Below, piece after piece: positions 26,237-34,070 of a DNA stretch of 37,860 bases (within the stretch, counting starts at the first letter, position 1; every line of letters starts with the position of its first letter). A program made the translations under genes and the position numbers. Where the stretch lies: NCBI GenBank assembly GCA_003140855.1, contig PLLF01000041.1, forward strand, positions 1-37,860, given 5' to 3'. The DNA is from Vulcanimicrobiota bacterium. GTDB lineage: Bacteria > Vulcanimicrobiota > Vulcanimicrobiia > Vulcanimicrobiales > Vulcanimicrobiaceae. Below the pieces are notes generated by a model, which was not told the DNA's origin, did not search any database, and worked only from the letters and a program-made list of their open reading frames with translations.

Positions 26237-29200
26237 ATGCGCCGATTGCTGTTATCCTTTACGCTGGCTCTTTTTGCGTGCGCTACCCAACTAGCCGGAG
26301 CGGCCGAAAAAAAAGACACTCCCAAGCCCTCCCCCACCCCGGGCTTCTTCGACCAGATGCGTTTCCGCAACGTTGGGCCCGCAGTTTCCGGCGGACGGCT
26401 CGGCGCGGTGGCCGGAACCGATGCCGATTCTTCTCTTTATTATGTGGGAGCGGCGGGCGGCGGCGTTTGGCGCAGCACCAACGGCGGGCAGACGTTCGCA
26501 CCGGTGTTCGATTCGCAAGATGTAGGTTCGATCGGCGCGCTTGCGATCGATCCGCATGATCCGAAAATCGTATGGGTAGGGACCGGTGAAGCAGCTCCGC
26601 GCAACGACGTTTCGCCCGGCGACGGCGTGTATCGCAGCGCGGACGGCGGCAAGTCATGGGCGCACATGCTTACCCTGGGCAACGCGCTGGTCGCCAACAT
26701 CCTGATCGATCCGCGCGACTCGAACACGGTGCTCGTTTCAGTTCTCGGCGATCCTTTTGCCGATAACGCCGCGCGCGGCGTCTATCGTACGATCGATGGC
26801 GGCAAGAACTGGCAGAAGACGCTTTACGTCGACACGCGGACCGGTGCGTCCGACATGGCCGCTGCGGCAAAGGAACCCGGCGTCGTGTACGCCGGAATGT
26901 GGCCGTACCGCCGCACCGGGTGGAGCTCGGAGAGCGGAGGCACGCAAGGCGGGCTCTACAAGTCGAGCGACTTCGGTGCAACGTGGGAGAAGCTTGCCGG
27001 CCATGGGTTGCCGCCGGGCGAGACGGGCCGCATCGGTGTCGCGGTTGCGCCCTCCGATCCGCAACGTGTGTATGCGTTGATCGAATCGAAGCAGGGCATA
27101 CTCTGGCGCAGCGACGATGGCGGCGCGAGTTGGAAGCTCATGAGCTCGAACACGCTCGTGAACGAACGCCCATTCTATTACACGCACATTTTCGTCGATC
27201 CGACCAATGAGGATCACGTTTGGGCGCTGTCGGTGCGTCTGACCGTGAGTAATGACGGCGGCAAGACGTGGAGAATCGGCGCGCGCGGCGTGCACGGCGA
27301 TAACCACGCCATGTGGATCTCGAAAGACGCCAAGCGCATCATCGAAGGCAACGACGGCGGCCCTTCGTTTTCGTTCGACGACGGCACCACCTGGCAGATG
27401 CCGCACAATTTGCCGATAGCGCAGCTCTATCACATTGGATTCGATCGACAGAATCCGTATCACGTCTGCGCTCCGCTGCAGGACAACGGCGTCTGGTGCG
27501 CACCCAATGATGGGTTGAGCGGCGGCGGCATCACTTCGAGCCAATGGCAGAATATGGGCGGAGGCGACGGCACGTGGGTTGTTCCCGACCCGCGGCAGCC
27601 GCGCATGGTGTGGATGACGAGCGGCGGTGGAAATTTTGCCGGCGAGCTCGATATCATCGACACGCGAACCAACGAGATTCGCACCGTGTCGCCATATCTG
27701 CGCGACCAAAACGTGGTCGACCCAGGTAATCTCAAGTACCGCTTTAACTGGGAGACGCCCATTGCGTTCGACCCATTCGATCCGGGCGTCGTTTACGCGG
27801 GCGGAAACGTGCTGTTTCTCACGCGTGACTCGGGCACCCATTGGCGAGCGATCAGCGGAGACTTGACGCGCAACGAGCGCAGCCATGAGGCCGTAACCGG
27901 GGGCATTACGCTCGACGGCACCGGAGCAGAGACGTCGGAGACTATCCTTTATATAGAGCCTTCGCGCGTGAGGCGCGGGGAGTTATGGATCGGCACCGAC
28001 GATGGCTACGTCCAGCTGACGCTCGACGGAGGCAAGAACTGGCGAAACGTCACGCCGCCGGGCCTTCGCCCATTCGGCCGTTTCGCGAGCCTTTCGGCTT
28101 CAACGCATGCCGCCGGAGTATTGTACGCCGCTTACGATCTGCACATGATCGGAGACCGCACGCCGCATGTCTACCAAACGATGGACTACGGCAGACACTG
28201 GCGTGACATCGCCGCAAACCTGCCGGCCGGACAAGAAGTCCGCAGCGTGCGTGCGGATCCGCATAATGCGAACCTGATTTACGCGGGCCTCGAAAACAGC
28301 TTGTGGGCGAGTTTCGACGGCGGCGCACATTGGCGCAATGTCAACTTCAATCTGCCGCCGACGTCGGTACGCGACATCACGATTCAGCCAGACCGGAACG
28401 ATCTCTTGCTGGCAACGCACGGGCGCAGCGTATGGATATTGGACGATCTCTCCGCGCTCCAGAATCTCGATGCGGCGCGGATGTCGAGCGCAGCGGCGTA
28501 CGTCTTCCCGGTGCGGCCCGCAACGCAGTGGAACGAACACAATTATTACGGCACGCGTACGGACGGAGCTGCGCCGCCTTACGGTACGATCGTTACCTAC
28601 TACTTGAAACGGCCGGCCGCGAATGCCCCGACCGCCGCAATCATCGACGCTTCGGGCCACGCCGTCCGGCGCTTCAAAGCGAAAGACCTTACGAACCAGG
28701 CGGGACTGAATCGCTTCACGTGGGACACGACCGAGGACGCACCGCCGGTGTGGAAGTTTACGCCGACCTGGAATCAAGGCGCGGCCTTCAGTCAGGACAG
28801 CGTTACGGCGCTTCCCGGTACCTACACGCTGGTGTTGCACGCCGGCGCGACACTCAAGCGGACGATCGTCGTGCGGCAGGATCCGCGCACGCATTATACT
28901 AGCGCGCAATTGCGCGCGAACTATACCGCCATGCGCGAAGTGTTTGGTGACTTCGGCAGAGTCAATGTGGCGCTCAACACGCTCTCGACAGTCTTAAATG
29001 AAGCGCCCCTGCGAACCGCGGCCCTGAACAAGGCGCAGAACGGCGCGCTCGCGTTGCGCGTCGCTGCGGCCGCAACGCAGGCCAGACTGTTGCTGCTTTC
29101 GATCACGCAAAATCCGGTCAACGATCAGGATGACGATTTCTTGATCGACATCCTGCGTGAGCGTTTGCAAACGCAGATGGGTACGTTCGGTGGTTCGGCC

Positions 29201-29416
29201 GCTCCCCCGACCGCCGTGCAGCTCACCGAGAACGCCGCCCTGCATGCTTTAACGAACGACCGGCTGCGCGCCGTCGCGGCATTCGAGGCAGGCGCCCTGC
29301 GTCAGGTCGACTCGGCTCTGCGCGCGGTGAAGCTGCCGCCCCTCACGACGCTCACCCAGCAGCCCAAACCCTACGACGAGGCTGTGGGCGGGCGTCGAGA
29401 CGGCGATCAACCCTAG
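26237..29416 (+). CDS. Large exported BNR/VPS10-type beta-propeller protein
   Basis: 1059 residues with a signal peptide (MRRLLLSFTLALFACATQLAGA). About ten Asp-box/BNR motifs of the S/T-x-D-G-G-x-x-W type are visible, including STNGGQTF, SADGGKSW, TIDGGKNW, SDDGGASW, SNDGGKTW, TRDSGTHW, TLDGGKNW, TMDYGRHW and SFDGGAHW, spread over residues 70-700 in the manner of a sortilin/VPS10 ten-bladed propeller. The C-terminal part (about 730-1059) includes a beta domain and a helical end. Database relatives are often labelled glycosyl hydrolase, but no catalytic residues can be assigned here. It is likely periplasmic or surface-bound. Start ATG 26237 lies 29 nt after the amidase-like gene. Confidence 0.9.
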   Translation: MRRLLLSFTLALFACATQLAGAAEKKDTPKPSPTPGFFDQMRFRNVGPAVSGGRLGAVAGTDADSSLYYVGAAGGGVWRSTNGGQTFAPVFDSQDVGSIGALAIDPHDPKIVWVGTGEAAPRNDVSPGDGVYRSADGGKSWAHMLTLGNALVANILIDPRDSNTVLVSVLGDPFADNAARGVYRTIDGGKNWQKTLYVDTRTGASDMAAAAKEPGVVYAGMWPYRRTGWSSESGGTQGGLYKSSDFGATWEKLAGHGLPPGETGRIGVAVAPSDPQRVYALIESKQGILWRSDDGGASWKLMSSNTLVNERPFYYTHIFVDPTNEDHVWALSVRLTVSNDGGKTWRIGARGVHGDNHAMWISKDAKRIIEGNDGGPSFSFDDGTTWQMPHNLPIAQLYHIGFDRQNPYHVCAPLQDNGVWCAPNDGLSGGGITSSQWQNMGGGDGTWVVPDPRQPRMVWMTSGGGNFAGELDIIDTRTNEIRTVSPYLRDQNVVDPGNLKYRFNWETPIAFDPFDPGVVYAGGNVLFLTRDSGTHWRAISGDLTRNERSHEAVTGGITLDGTGAETSETILYIEPSRVRRGELWIGTDDGYVQLTLDGGKNWRNVTPPGLRPFGRFASLSASTHAAGVLYAAYDLHMIGDRTPHVYQTMDYGRHWRDIAANLPAGQEVRSVRADPHNANLIYAGLENSLWASFDGGAHWRNVNFNLPPTSVRDITIQPDRNDLLLATHGRSVWILDDLSALQNLDAARMSSAAAYVFPVRPATQWNEHNYYGTRTDGAAPPYGTIVTYYLKRPAANAPTAAIIDASGHAVRRFKAKDLTNQAGLNRFTWDTTEDAPPVWKFTPTWNQGAAFSQDSVTALPGTYTLVLHAGATLKRTIVVRQDPRTHYTSAQLRANYTAMREVFGDFGRVNVALNTLSTVLNEAPLRTAALNKAQNGALALRVAAAATQARLLLLSITQNPVNDQDDDFLIDILRERLQTQMGTFGGSAAPPTAVQLTENAALHALTNDRLRAVAAFEAGALRQVDSALRAVKLPPLTTLTQQPKPYDEAVGGRRDGDQP

Positions 29417-29514
29417 GCTGCGACTTCGACCGCGATCGCGCCCAGCGTGATTAGGCGTTGCTGCACGCCGTTGCGCGTGCGCCCAAAGAGCAGCGTGAGA
29501 TCCTCGATTGAATT
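29413..29514 (-). pseudogene. C-terminal fragment of a host HTH protein at the island's left edge
   Basis: Reading leftward on the minus strand, about 33 codons end at a TAG (29413-29415) that overlaps the VPS10-type gene's stop. The sequence SIEDLTLLFGRTRNGVQQRL is a typical small helix-turn-helix tail (sIeeLa..fgRt...I..RL). Codon use is G+C-rich like the host. Upstream of about 29515 the frame runs into sequence coding for the LuxR remnant on the other strand, and no start is identifiable. It is best explained as the 3' end of a gene cut by the insertion. Confidence 0.5.
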
Positions 29515-30119
29515 ACGCGCTGTATGCGGCCGCGACCAGTCAGTCCGTATTAAGCAAACGGCTAGTGGCGCAGGTGATCTTAGGATTCAAGACGTGCAGT
29601 GAACCGCATTCATATGGAGCCACTAAGCGATCTGTAGCGCTGCTGCTTTGCGTCATCGCGGAGACTTTTGATCGCCGATATGCTCGGGCGAAGCGAGTTT
29701 TGGGCATGCTTCCAGGTAATATACAGAAGCCGCCACAAGCCTTGAGAGATGCTGTTACAGTAATCGTCGACGCCCGTGGCGATTGGGAGACAGAGTGTTT
29801 TTTTAGGCTTCAGTCTCTGGAGGGATCGGGATACGCCGGATTGGCACGAACAGTGGAATCATGTGCGAGAAGATGGCTATCGGAGAATCGTGACGCGCGA
29901 TCGAAAGACGCTCGACTCACACAAGCCGATCGCGAAATGCTGCTGGCGCTGGAGGCAGGGTATTCGCCGAAAGAAATCGCCGCTCAAACAAGGCGTAGTA
30001 TGCATACCGTGCGGACTCTCATTCAGCGTGCCGTGCAAAGGCTTGAATGCAACGGGAGACAAGAGGCACTGGCCGAAGCTCGTCGCTTGGGTTTCCTTTC
30101 AGAGATTGTAAAGCGCTAA
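29508..30119 (+). CDS. 5'-truncated MalT/LuxR regulator, C-terminal part with HTH
   Basis: 203 codons from a TTG that may not be a real start; a GTG at 29565 is also in frame, and no ribosome binding site is seen. From about residue 40 to the end it aligns with the last 200 residues of the neighbouring 876-residue regulator (compare GSGYAGLARTVES with ATGYGGLARVLEL, and PKEIAAQTRRSMHTVRTLIQRAVQRLECNGRQEAL with PKEIAQETGRSVYTVQTHIQNIIKRLGCSGRNEAL). The ATPase and most TPR repeats are missing, and the loss coincides with the left island edge. It may be a pseudogene, or a stand-alone DNA-binding protein that competes with the full-length paralogue. Confidence 0.7.
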   Translation: MNYALYAAATSQSVLSKRLVAQVILGFKTCSEPHSYGATKRSVALLLCVIAETFDRRYARAKRVLGMLPGNIQKPPQALRDAVTVIVDARGDWETECFFRLQSLEGSGYAGLARTVESCARRWLSENRDARSKDARLTQADREMLLALEAGYSPKEIAAQTRRSMHTVRTLIQRAVQRLECNGRQEALAEARRLGFLSEIVKR

Positions 30120-30162
30120 GAGCTTGGAGGAGCGACTCCCATAGCAGCCTAAGGCTCTCGTA

Positions 30163-32793
30163 ATGATTAGGCCAGTTTCGGCCGATGGACGAATCGAAAG
30201 AGGCGGCGTTTTCACGCCTGTTGTTCGTCCCCGTGTTATTGAACGTATTGGAATGGCCGCCGCGCAGCGGATCGTTCTAATCGTTGCCCCAGCAGGTTAC
30301 GGAAAATCATTGGCACTTAACCAGTACTTGGAAAGTGTGAGTGACGAACACGTACGATTTAATGTGCGACCGGAACACGCAAAGCTTCTCGGTTTTTTGC
30401 GTGGATTCTCGGAGGCGATGTCCGACGTCGCGCCCGATGCTCGAAAAACACTTACGGCAGCTTACGAGGCAAACAGCGCCTCGAAGACATCAGGTACCGA
30501 CCTCGCAATGTGGATGCATTCACATATTAAGAGCTATACTGGCATGATTGCGGTCGACGACCTTCATACTACGGAGGCCGATCCAGAGGTCACACGTTTC
30601 CTTTCTTCATTAATTGATCGTACGAAAGGCCGCACGAGATGGCTGCTTGCGTCGCGATCTACACTTGATCTGCCAGTAGGGTCCTGGCTCGCATACGGCG
30701 ATATGGACCTAACCGTTGACGAGCAAGACTTGCGCTTCACTCTAGACGAGGCGCGGCAAGCAGCTCGAGCGGTCCGCGTTGCCGTTCGGGATGAAGAGCT
30801 CAGCGAACTTTTGTCGATGATTGACGGCTGGCCGACTGCGTTAAGTTTCGCGCTGCGCTCTTCGACGAGGTCAGTTGATCTCCGAAATATCACGGCAAGC
30901 ACTCGGGAAATGGTTTACCGTTACCTCGCCGAGCAAGTGTACCGTGGTCTGACAAGCGATGAGCAAGACTTACTGCACTTTGTTTCATATCTCGACGAGA
31001 TTGACCTAGAGGTCCTTCGTAAAGCGGGATATACGCGCGCCAAAGGTATTATCGAGAACCTCCGCGACCGCGTGGCATTCATATATCCGGAACGACCGTC
31101 AATCTACCGCTGTCATGATCTGTTCCGCGATTTCTTACAACATCAGCTTGAGTTGCAAGGTGATGCTACCGTAGTAACTGTGCGGCTTAATGTTGCTAGA
31201 TCTCTTGAAGCTGCAAACAAAATAGCATCAGCGCTCAGTATATTTGCTCAAGCTGGTTCGGTTCCGAACGTGTTGCGGTTATTGGAATTACACGGATTCG
31301 AACTTTCCGACCAGGGCCACGGCGATGTTGTACAACAGGCCCTAGATGTTATTACGCACGACATTCGCGCGACTAACCCAATTGTCTTAGGAATCCGTGG
31401 AATGACTGCGGCAGACGCCGGGCGACTAGACAGAGCCGAATCACTCTTGCAGCGCGCAATCGCCGAGGTTAACGGAGAGAAGCTGAAGGCCGTCCTTTCA
31501 ATTAAGCTTGCCCTGATACTGGCAAATCAAATGAAAGATATCGCCGGAGTGCTTGAGCCGCTTAGGCTCACGAAACTTCCGAACAATTTGCGTGGTGAGA
31601 TTATTAGCCTCCTCGCAGTCTCTTACGCGTACGCGGGTCGTTTAAGCGATGCGGAAAACGCCATTGACGAAGCCGACGCATTGGTAGGGGATGTTGAAAA
31701 CGACCAAGATCGCGCGAAAATCCTCCATCGGCTAGGTATTGCCATGGCTCAGCTGGGGCTGCCGTTGGAAAGAGTTCTAACGGTTCAGAAACGGGCTGCT
31801 GCCTTGGCGTCAGAACAGGGTTTGTTTGGGTTGGCAGGTCGAGCTTTCTCCTCGTTAGCCAGTATTGCGTTGTTCTACGAAGGCGATATCACGAAGGAAA
31901 TCTGGTATGCACAGCAAGCGTCAACCGCCTCTATGAAGGCCGGTGATCGAGTGAACTTGCAAACGGCTCTCCTACAATTGATGGACATCGAGGGTCGCCG
32001 TGGAAATTCCGAACGCCTTCAGACATTAGAAAAGCAACTGGCGGCCGTCGCAACGAGTGACGTTAACCGCCTGGTGTACGTGGTGCCGGTCCGGGCTTTC
32101 GCGGCCGCGTGGCAAGGAAAGTTTGATGAAGCGCATCGGTTAATGGCAACCGTTGCTGGGAACGCAAGGCTGTTTGATTTCGACCGTACCCTTAACGCCG
32201 CCAGCGACGCACTATTTTTGCTAGCGGACAAACGGCGAGAGCAAGCCTTGGCATTGACTGCGCAAACGCTGATCGAAGTCGAAAATATTAAGTCACGGCT
32301 ACCTCACGCTAGGCGGCAAAATGAAATTACGAAGCTTATTTGCGCGGCGGTGGAAGGTCTGGCGGGCCGGCAAATAAATGCTCAGCGCATTTTGCAGGGC
32401 AAACATCCAGACTACGGCCCGGCTGTGCAAGCGATCCGCAACGCGGTAGTCACGGTATGCCGTCTCGGCAGAGGCGCGCACGTGACAGATGATCTGCTCG
32501 ATCATCTGGCAGGCATGACCGCTACGGGTTATGGTGGTTTGGCGCGCGTGCTCGAACTTGCCGTGGAGCGTTGCCTTGACGGAAGCGCAGACGTTTCCGA
32601 CGAGTTGACGCAAGCGCAGATCCGGATTTTGGAAGAGCTGGCTGCCGGACGAACCCCTAAGGAAATCGCTCAGGAGACGGGACGAAGCGTCTACACCGTC
32701 CAGACACACATTCAGAACATCATTAAGAGGCTTGGCTGCAGTGGCCGTAATGAGGCCTTAATGGTTGCCCGTACCCGCGGCCTACTGGCCTGA
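30163..32793 (+). CDS. MalT-type STAND ATPase/TPR regulator with LuxR HTH
   Basis: 876 residues. The N-terminal STAND NTPase has Walker A VAPAGYGKS (Lys48) and Walker B MIAVDDLH with an intact acidic pair, then FTLDEARQAARAV and winged-helix-like segments as in MalT. The middle (about 340-760) is TPR-like helical hairpins. The C-terminal 65 residues are a LuxR HTH (LTQAQIRILEELAAGRTPKEIAQETGRSVYTVQTHIQNIIKRLGC). By analogy with MalT, ligand binding to the TPR domain with ATP would trigger oligomerisation and activation. The ATG lacks a close ribosome binding site. It lies 43 nt after the truncated paralogue and 116 nt before a 23-codon peptide gene. A+T-rich codon use marks it as acquired. 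Confidence 0.93.
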   Translation: MIRPVSADGRIERGGVFTPVVRPRVIERIGMAAAQRIVLIVAPAGYGKSLALNQYLESVSDEHVRFNVRPEHAKLLGFLRGFSEAMSDVAPDARKTLTAAYEANSASKTSGTDLAMWMHSHIKSYTGMIAVDDLHTTEADPEVTRFLSSLIDRTKGRTRWLLASRSTLDLPVGSWLAYGDMDLTVDEQDLRFTLDEARQAARAVRVAVRDEELSELLSMIDGWPTALSFALRSSTRSVDLRNITASTREMVYRYLAEQVYRGLTSDEQDLLHFVSYLDEIDLEVLRKAGYTRAKGIIENLRDRVAFIYPERPSIYRCHDLFRDFLQHQLELQGDATVVTVRLNVARSLEAANKIASALSIFAQAGSVPNVLRLLELHGFELSDQGHGDVVQQALDVITHDIRATNPIVLGIRGMTAADAGRLDRAESLLQRAIAEVNGEKLKAVLSIKLALILANQMKDIAGVLEPLRLTKLPNNLRGEIISLLAVSYAYAGRLSDAENAIDEADALVGDVENDQDRAKILHRLGIAMAQLGLPLERVLTVQKRAAALASEQGLFGLAGRAFSSLASIALFYEGDITKEIWYAQQASTASMKAGDRVNLQTALLQLMDIEGRRGNSERLQTLEKQLAAVATSDVNRLVYVVPVRAFAAAWQGKFDEAHRLMATVAGNARLFDFDRTLNAASDALFLLADKRREQALALTAQTLIEVENIKSRLPHARRQNEITKLICAAVEGLAGRQINAQRILQGKHPDYGPAVQAIRNAVVTVCRLGRGAHVTDDLLDHLAGMTATGYGGLARVLELAVERCLDGSADVSDELTQAQIRILEELAAGRTPKEIAQETGRSVYTVQTHIQNIIKRLGCSGRNEALMVARTRGLLA

Positions 32794-32909
32794 CATCAAT
32801 TGTGTCCTTAGGGCGAAACAGCATACTGAGATTTAATTAGAGACACTACGGCCGTCCCAGGCTATCCTCGTATCAATAATCCCCAGCTTTTTTGAGGAGA
32901 GTTTTTGAC
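32794..32909 (+). promoter_or_regulatory. Intergenic region upstream of the peptide gene
   Basis: 116 nt. A weak promoter is possible: TTGTGT (32800-32805), 16 nt, CATACT (32822-32827). AATAAT at 32875-32880 is another -10 candidate. ACGGCCGT (32848-32855) is a perfect 8-bp palindrome between them and a possible regulator site. The region ends with a strong GAGGAGA ribosome binding site (32894-32900), 9 nt before the GTG. Confidence 0.4.
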
Positions 32910-32981
32910 GTGTATCCAATTATTTTAGCTCTGGCGATTGCTCTCGTGGTCGGGTCGACCGTACCGCCGAGCATTGGCTAA
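32910..32981 (+). CDS. 23-residue hydrophobic peptide, candidate signalling prepeptide
   Basis: GTG start, TAA stop, preceded by GAGGAGA (32894-32900), one of the best ribosome binding sites in the window. The peptide opens MYPIILALAIALVV and ends in the more polar STVPPSIG. A hydrophobic core with a short polar C-terminus is the shape of exported prepeptides such as SHP or Phr. It lies directly downstream and on the same strand as a TPR-containing regulator, the gene order typical of regulator-pheromone pairs. Alternatives are a small toxin or a small membrane protein. The role is inference; the reading frame and ribosome binding site are directly visible. Confidence 0.55.
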   Translation: MYPIILALAIALVVGSTVPPSIG

Positions 32982-33109
32982 TAGGTCGAACTAAGCTGTC
33001 CCCAAGCACTGCGTCCGAAGCGGCCATCGTTCTCGGAGCGGACCTTCGGCGACTGACGCATTTAGTTGTCGAGCAACTTCAAGATCCTGGCTTAGTCGGC
33101 GACCCCGGC

Positions 33110-33976
33110 TTGGAAAGGGCGATCGAGGTTCTGCTCGATCGTCTTTGCATGTCGATGAGTCTCTCGAGGCCGGTCGGCTTGACTAACTGGGCCGCTCGCG
33201 AGGGAAGTCGTCTGGGCCCCACCCGCGCAAGCGAACTCGTGGCGGCGGCAGTTCACGCTGTGGCAAGTGAAGCCGCCAAGTTCGAACTCGATCACGGCCG
33301 CCTGCTCGCATCGCTCGAAGCCATGCGTTCCGAAATCGCATCGGCTTTGGCTGCTTGCGAGGAAGCCGTCGCCGAAGAGCGCTTTGAATACTCCGAGAGC
33401 ACGCGTTCTCTTTTGGCGCTGCTTGGCGAACGAGACGCTGCGACATGCTGCCACTCTCGCGCCACCGGCGAATGGGCGCGCCGCCTTTGCGCGGCGATGG
33501 CGATACCGCCCGAAACCAGTGCACTGATAAAACTGTGCGCGGTTCTGCACGACATCGGCAAGGTCTCGACGCCGGAAGCGATTCTTTTTAAGCCCGGACC
33601 TTTGAGCGAAGACGAGTGGATCGTGATGCGCGACCACGCGGCCGCCGGGCAGCGGGTTCTAGATCAAATTCCGACGCTGGCCAGGTGCGCGCTGATCGTG
33701 CGAGCGCACCACGAACGTTGGGACGGCGCCGGTTACCCCGATGGTTTGGCCGGCGAAAACATCCCATTCGAGGCACGTGTTGTCGCCGTTGCCGACGCAT
33801 TCCACGCGATGATTAGCGAGCGCCCGTACCGCAAAGCGATTCCGCCGCGCCAGGCTCTCGAAATTTTGGAAGCCGGCCGCGGAACGCAGTGGGACGCCGC
33901 TGTTGTCGACGCTATGCTCGGGCTGTTTCACCGCGCCCGCGCCGGCCAGGTTCAGGTCCAAGCCTCTACCGCCTAA
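33110..33976 (+). CDS. HD-GYP domain phosphodiesterase, probably 5'-truncated
   Basis: 288 residues from the TTG at 33110, but protein-like sequence (LGADLRRLTHLVVEQLQDPGLVGDPG) continues upstream in frame to about 33011 with no ATG, GTG or TTG, and the frame is open to 32909. The original start was probably lost at the island edge. The N-terminal helical region (to about 110) is followed by a complete HD-GYP domain: HSRATGEWARRL, LHDIGK (His147, Asp148), HHERWDGAGYPDGL (GYP at 208-210), ARVVAVADAFHAM. Such enzymes hydrolyse cyclic di-GMP. Codon use returns to host-like. A strong terminator follows. Whether it is still expressed is unclear. Confidence 0.9.
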   Translation: MERAIEVLLDRLCMSMSLSRPVGLTNWAAREGSRLGPTRASELVAAAVHAVASEAAKFELDHGRLLASLEAMRSEIASALAACEEAVAEERFEYSESTRSLLALLGERDAATCCHSRATGEWARRLCAAMAIPPETSALIKLCAVLHDIGKVSTPEAILFKPGPLSEDEWIVMRDHAAAGQRVLDQIPTLARCALIVRAHHERWDGAGYPDGLAGENIPFEARVVAVADAFHAMISERPYRKAIPPRQALEILEAGRGTQWDAAVVDAMLGLFHRARAGQVQVQASTA

Positions 33977-33997
33977 CCGTTTTTCCGGGTAGTGGGC

Positions 33998-34028
33998 AAG
34001 GGCGCGCCAAAATGGCGCGCCCTTTCTC
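33998..34028 (+). terminator. Intrinsic terminator after HD-GYP gene
   Basis: AAGGGCGCGCCA (33998-34009) pairs perfectly over 12 bp with TGGCGCGCCCTT (34013-34024), loop AAA, followed by TTTCTCT. It lies 22 nt after the HD-GYP stop. Confidence 0.88.
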
Positions 34029-34057
34029 TGTGCCAGCCAGTTGGCATACGACCGCCT

Positions 34058-34063
34058 CATACT
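34058..34063 (+). promoter_or_regulatory. -10 box of a probably leaderless gene
   Basis: CATACT lies 7 nt before the ATG at 34071, the position expected when transcription begins at the start codon itself. There is no Shine-Dalgarno before that ATG. A -35 is not clear: TTGGCA at 34041 is too close. Confidence 0.4.
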
Positions 34064-34070
34064 CGGGTGT

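Larger units (their letters stand above)
29508..32990. mobile_element. A+T-richer inserted segment carrying MalT/LuxR genes and a small peptide gene
   Basis: Base composition drops inside this stretch (27 of 60 G+C in 30961-31020, against 41 of 60 in 22981-23040) and codon choice changes (many TTA, ATT, CTA, AGA). Left and right edges both appear to interrupt host genes: the HTH fragment ending at 29413 and the HD-GYP frame beginning near 33000. No transposase, integrase, tRNA or terminal repeat was found, so the mechanism of entry is unknown and the boundaries are approximate. Confidence 0.5.

Noticed and set aside
29508-32990. Transposon or integrative element with recognisable ends
   Set aside because: No transposase, integrase, tRNA gene, inverted terminal repeats or target duplications could be found; only composition and broken neighbours support insertion.
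33092-33637. 181-codon minus-strand frame opposite the HD-GYP gene
   Set aside because: Shadow of a clear HD-GYP coding region; no motif or start signal.
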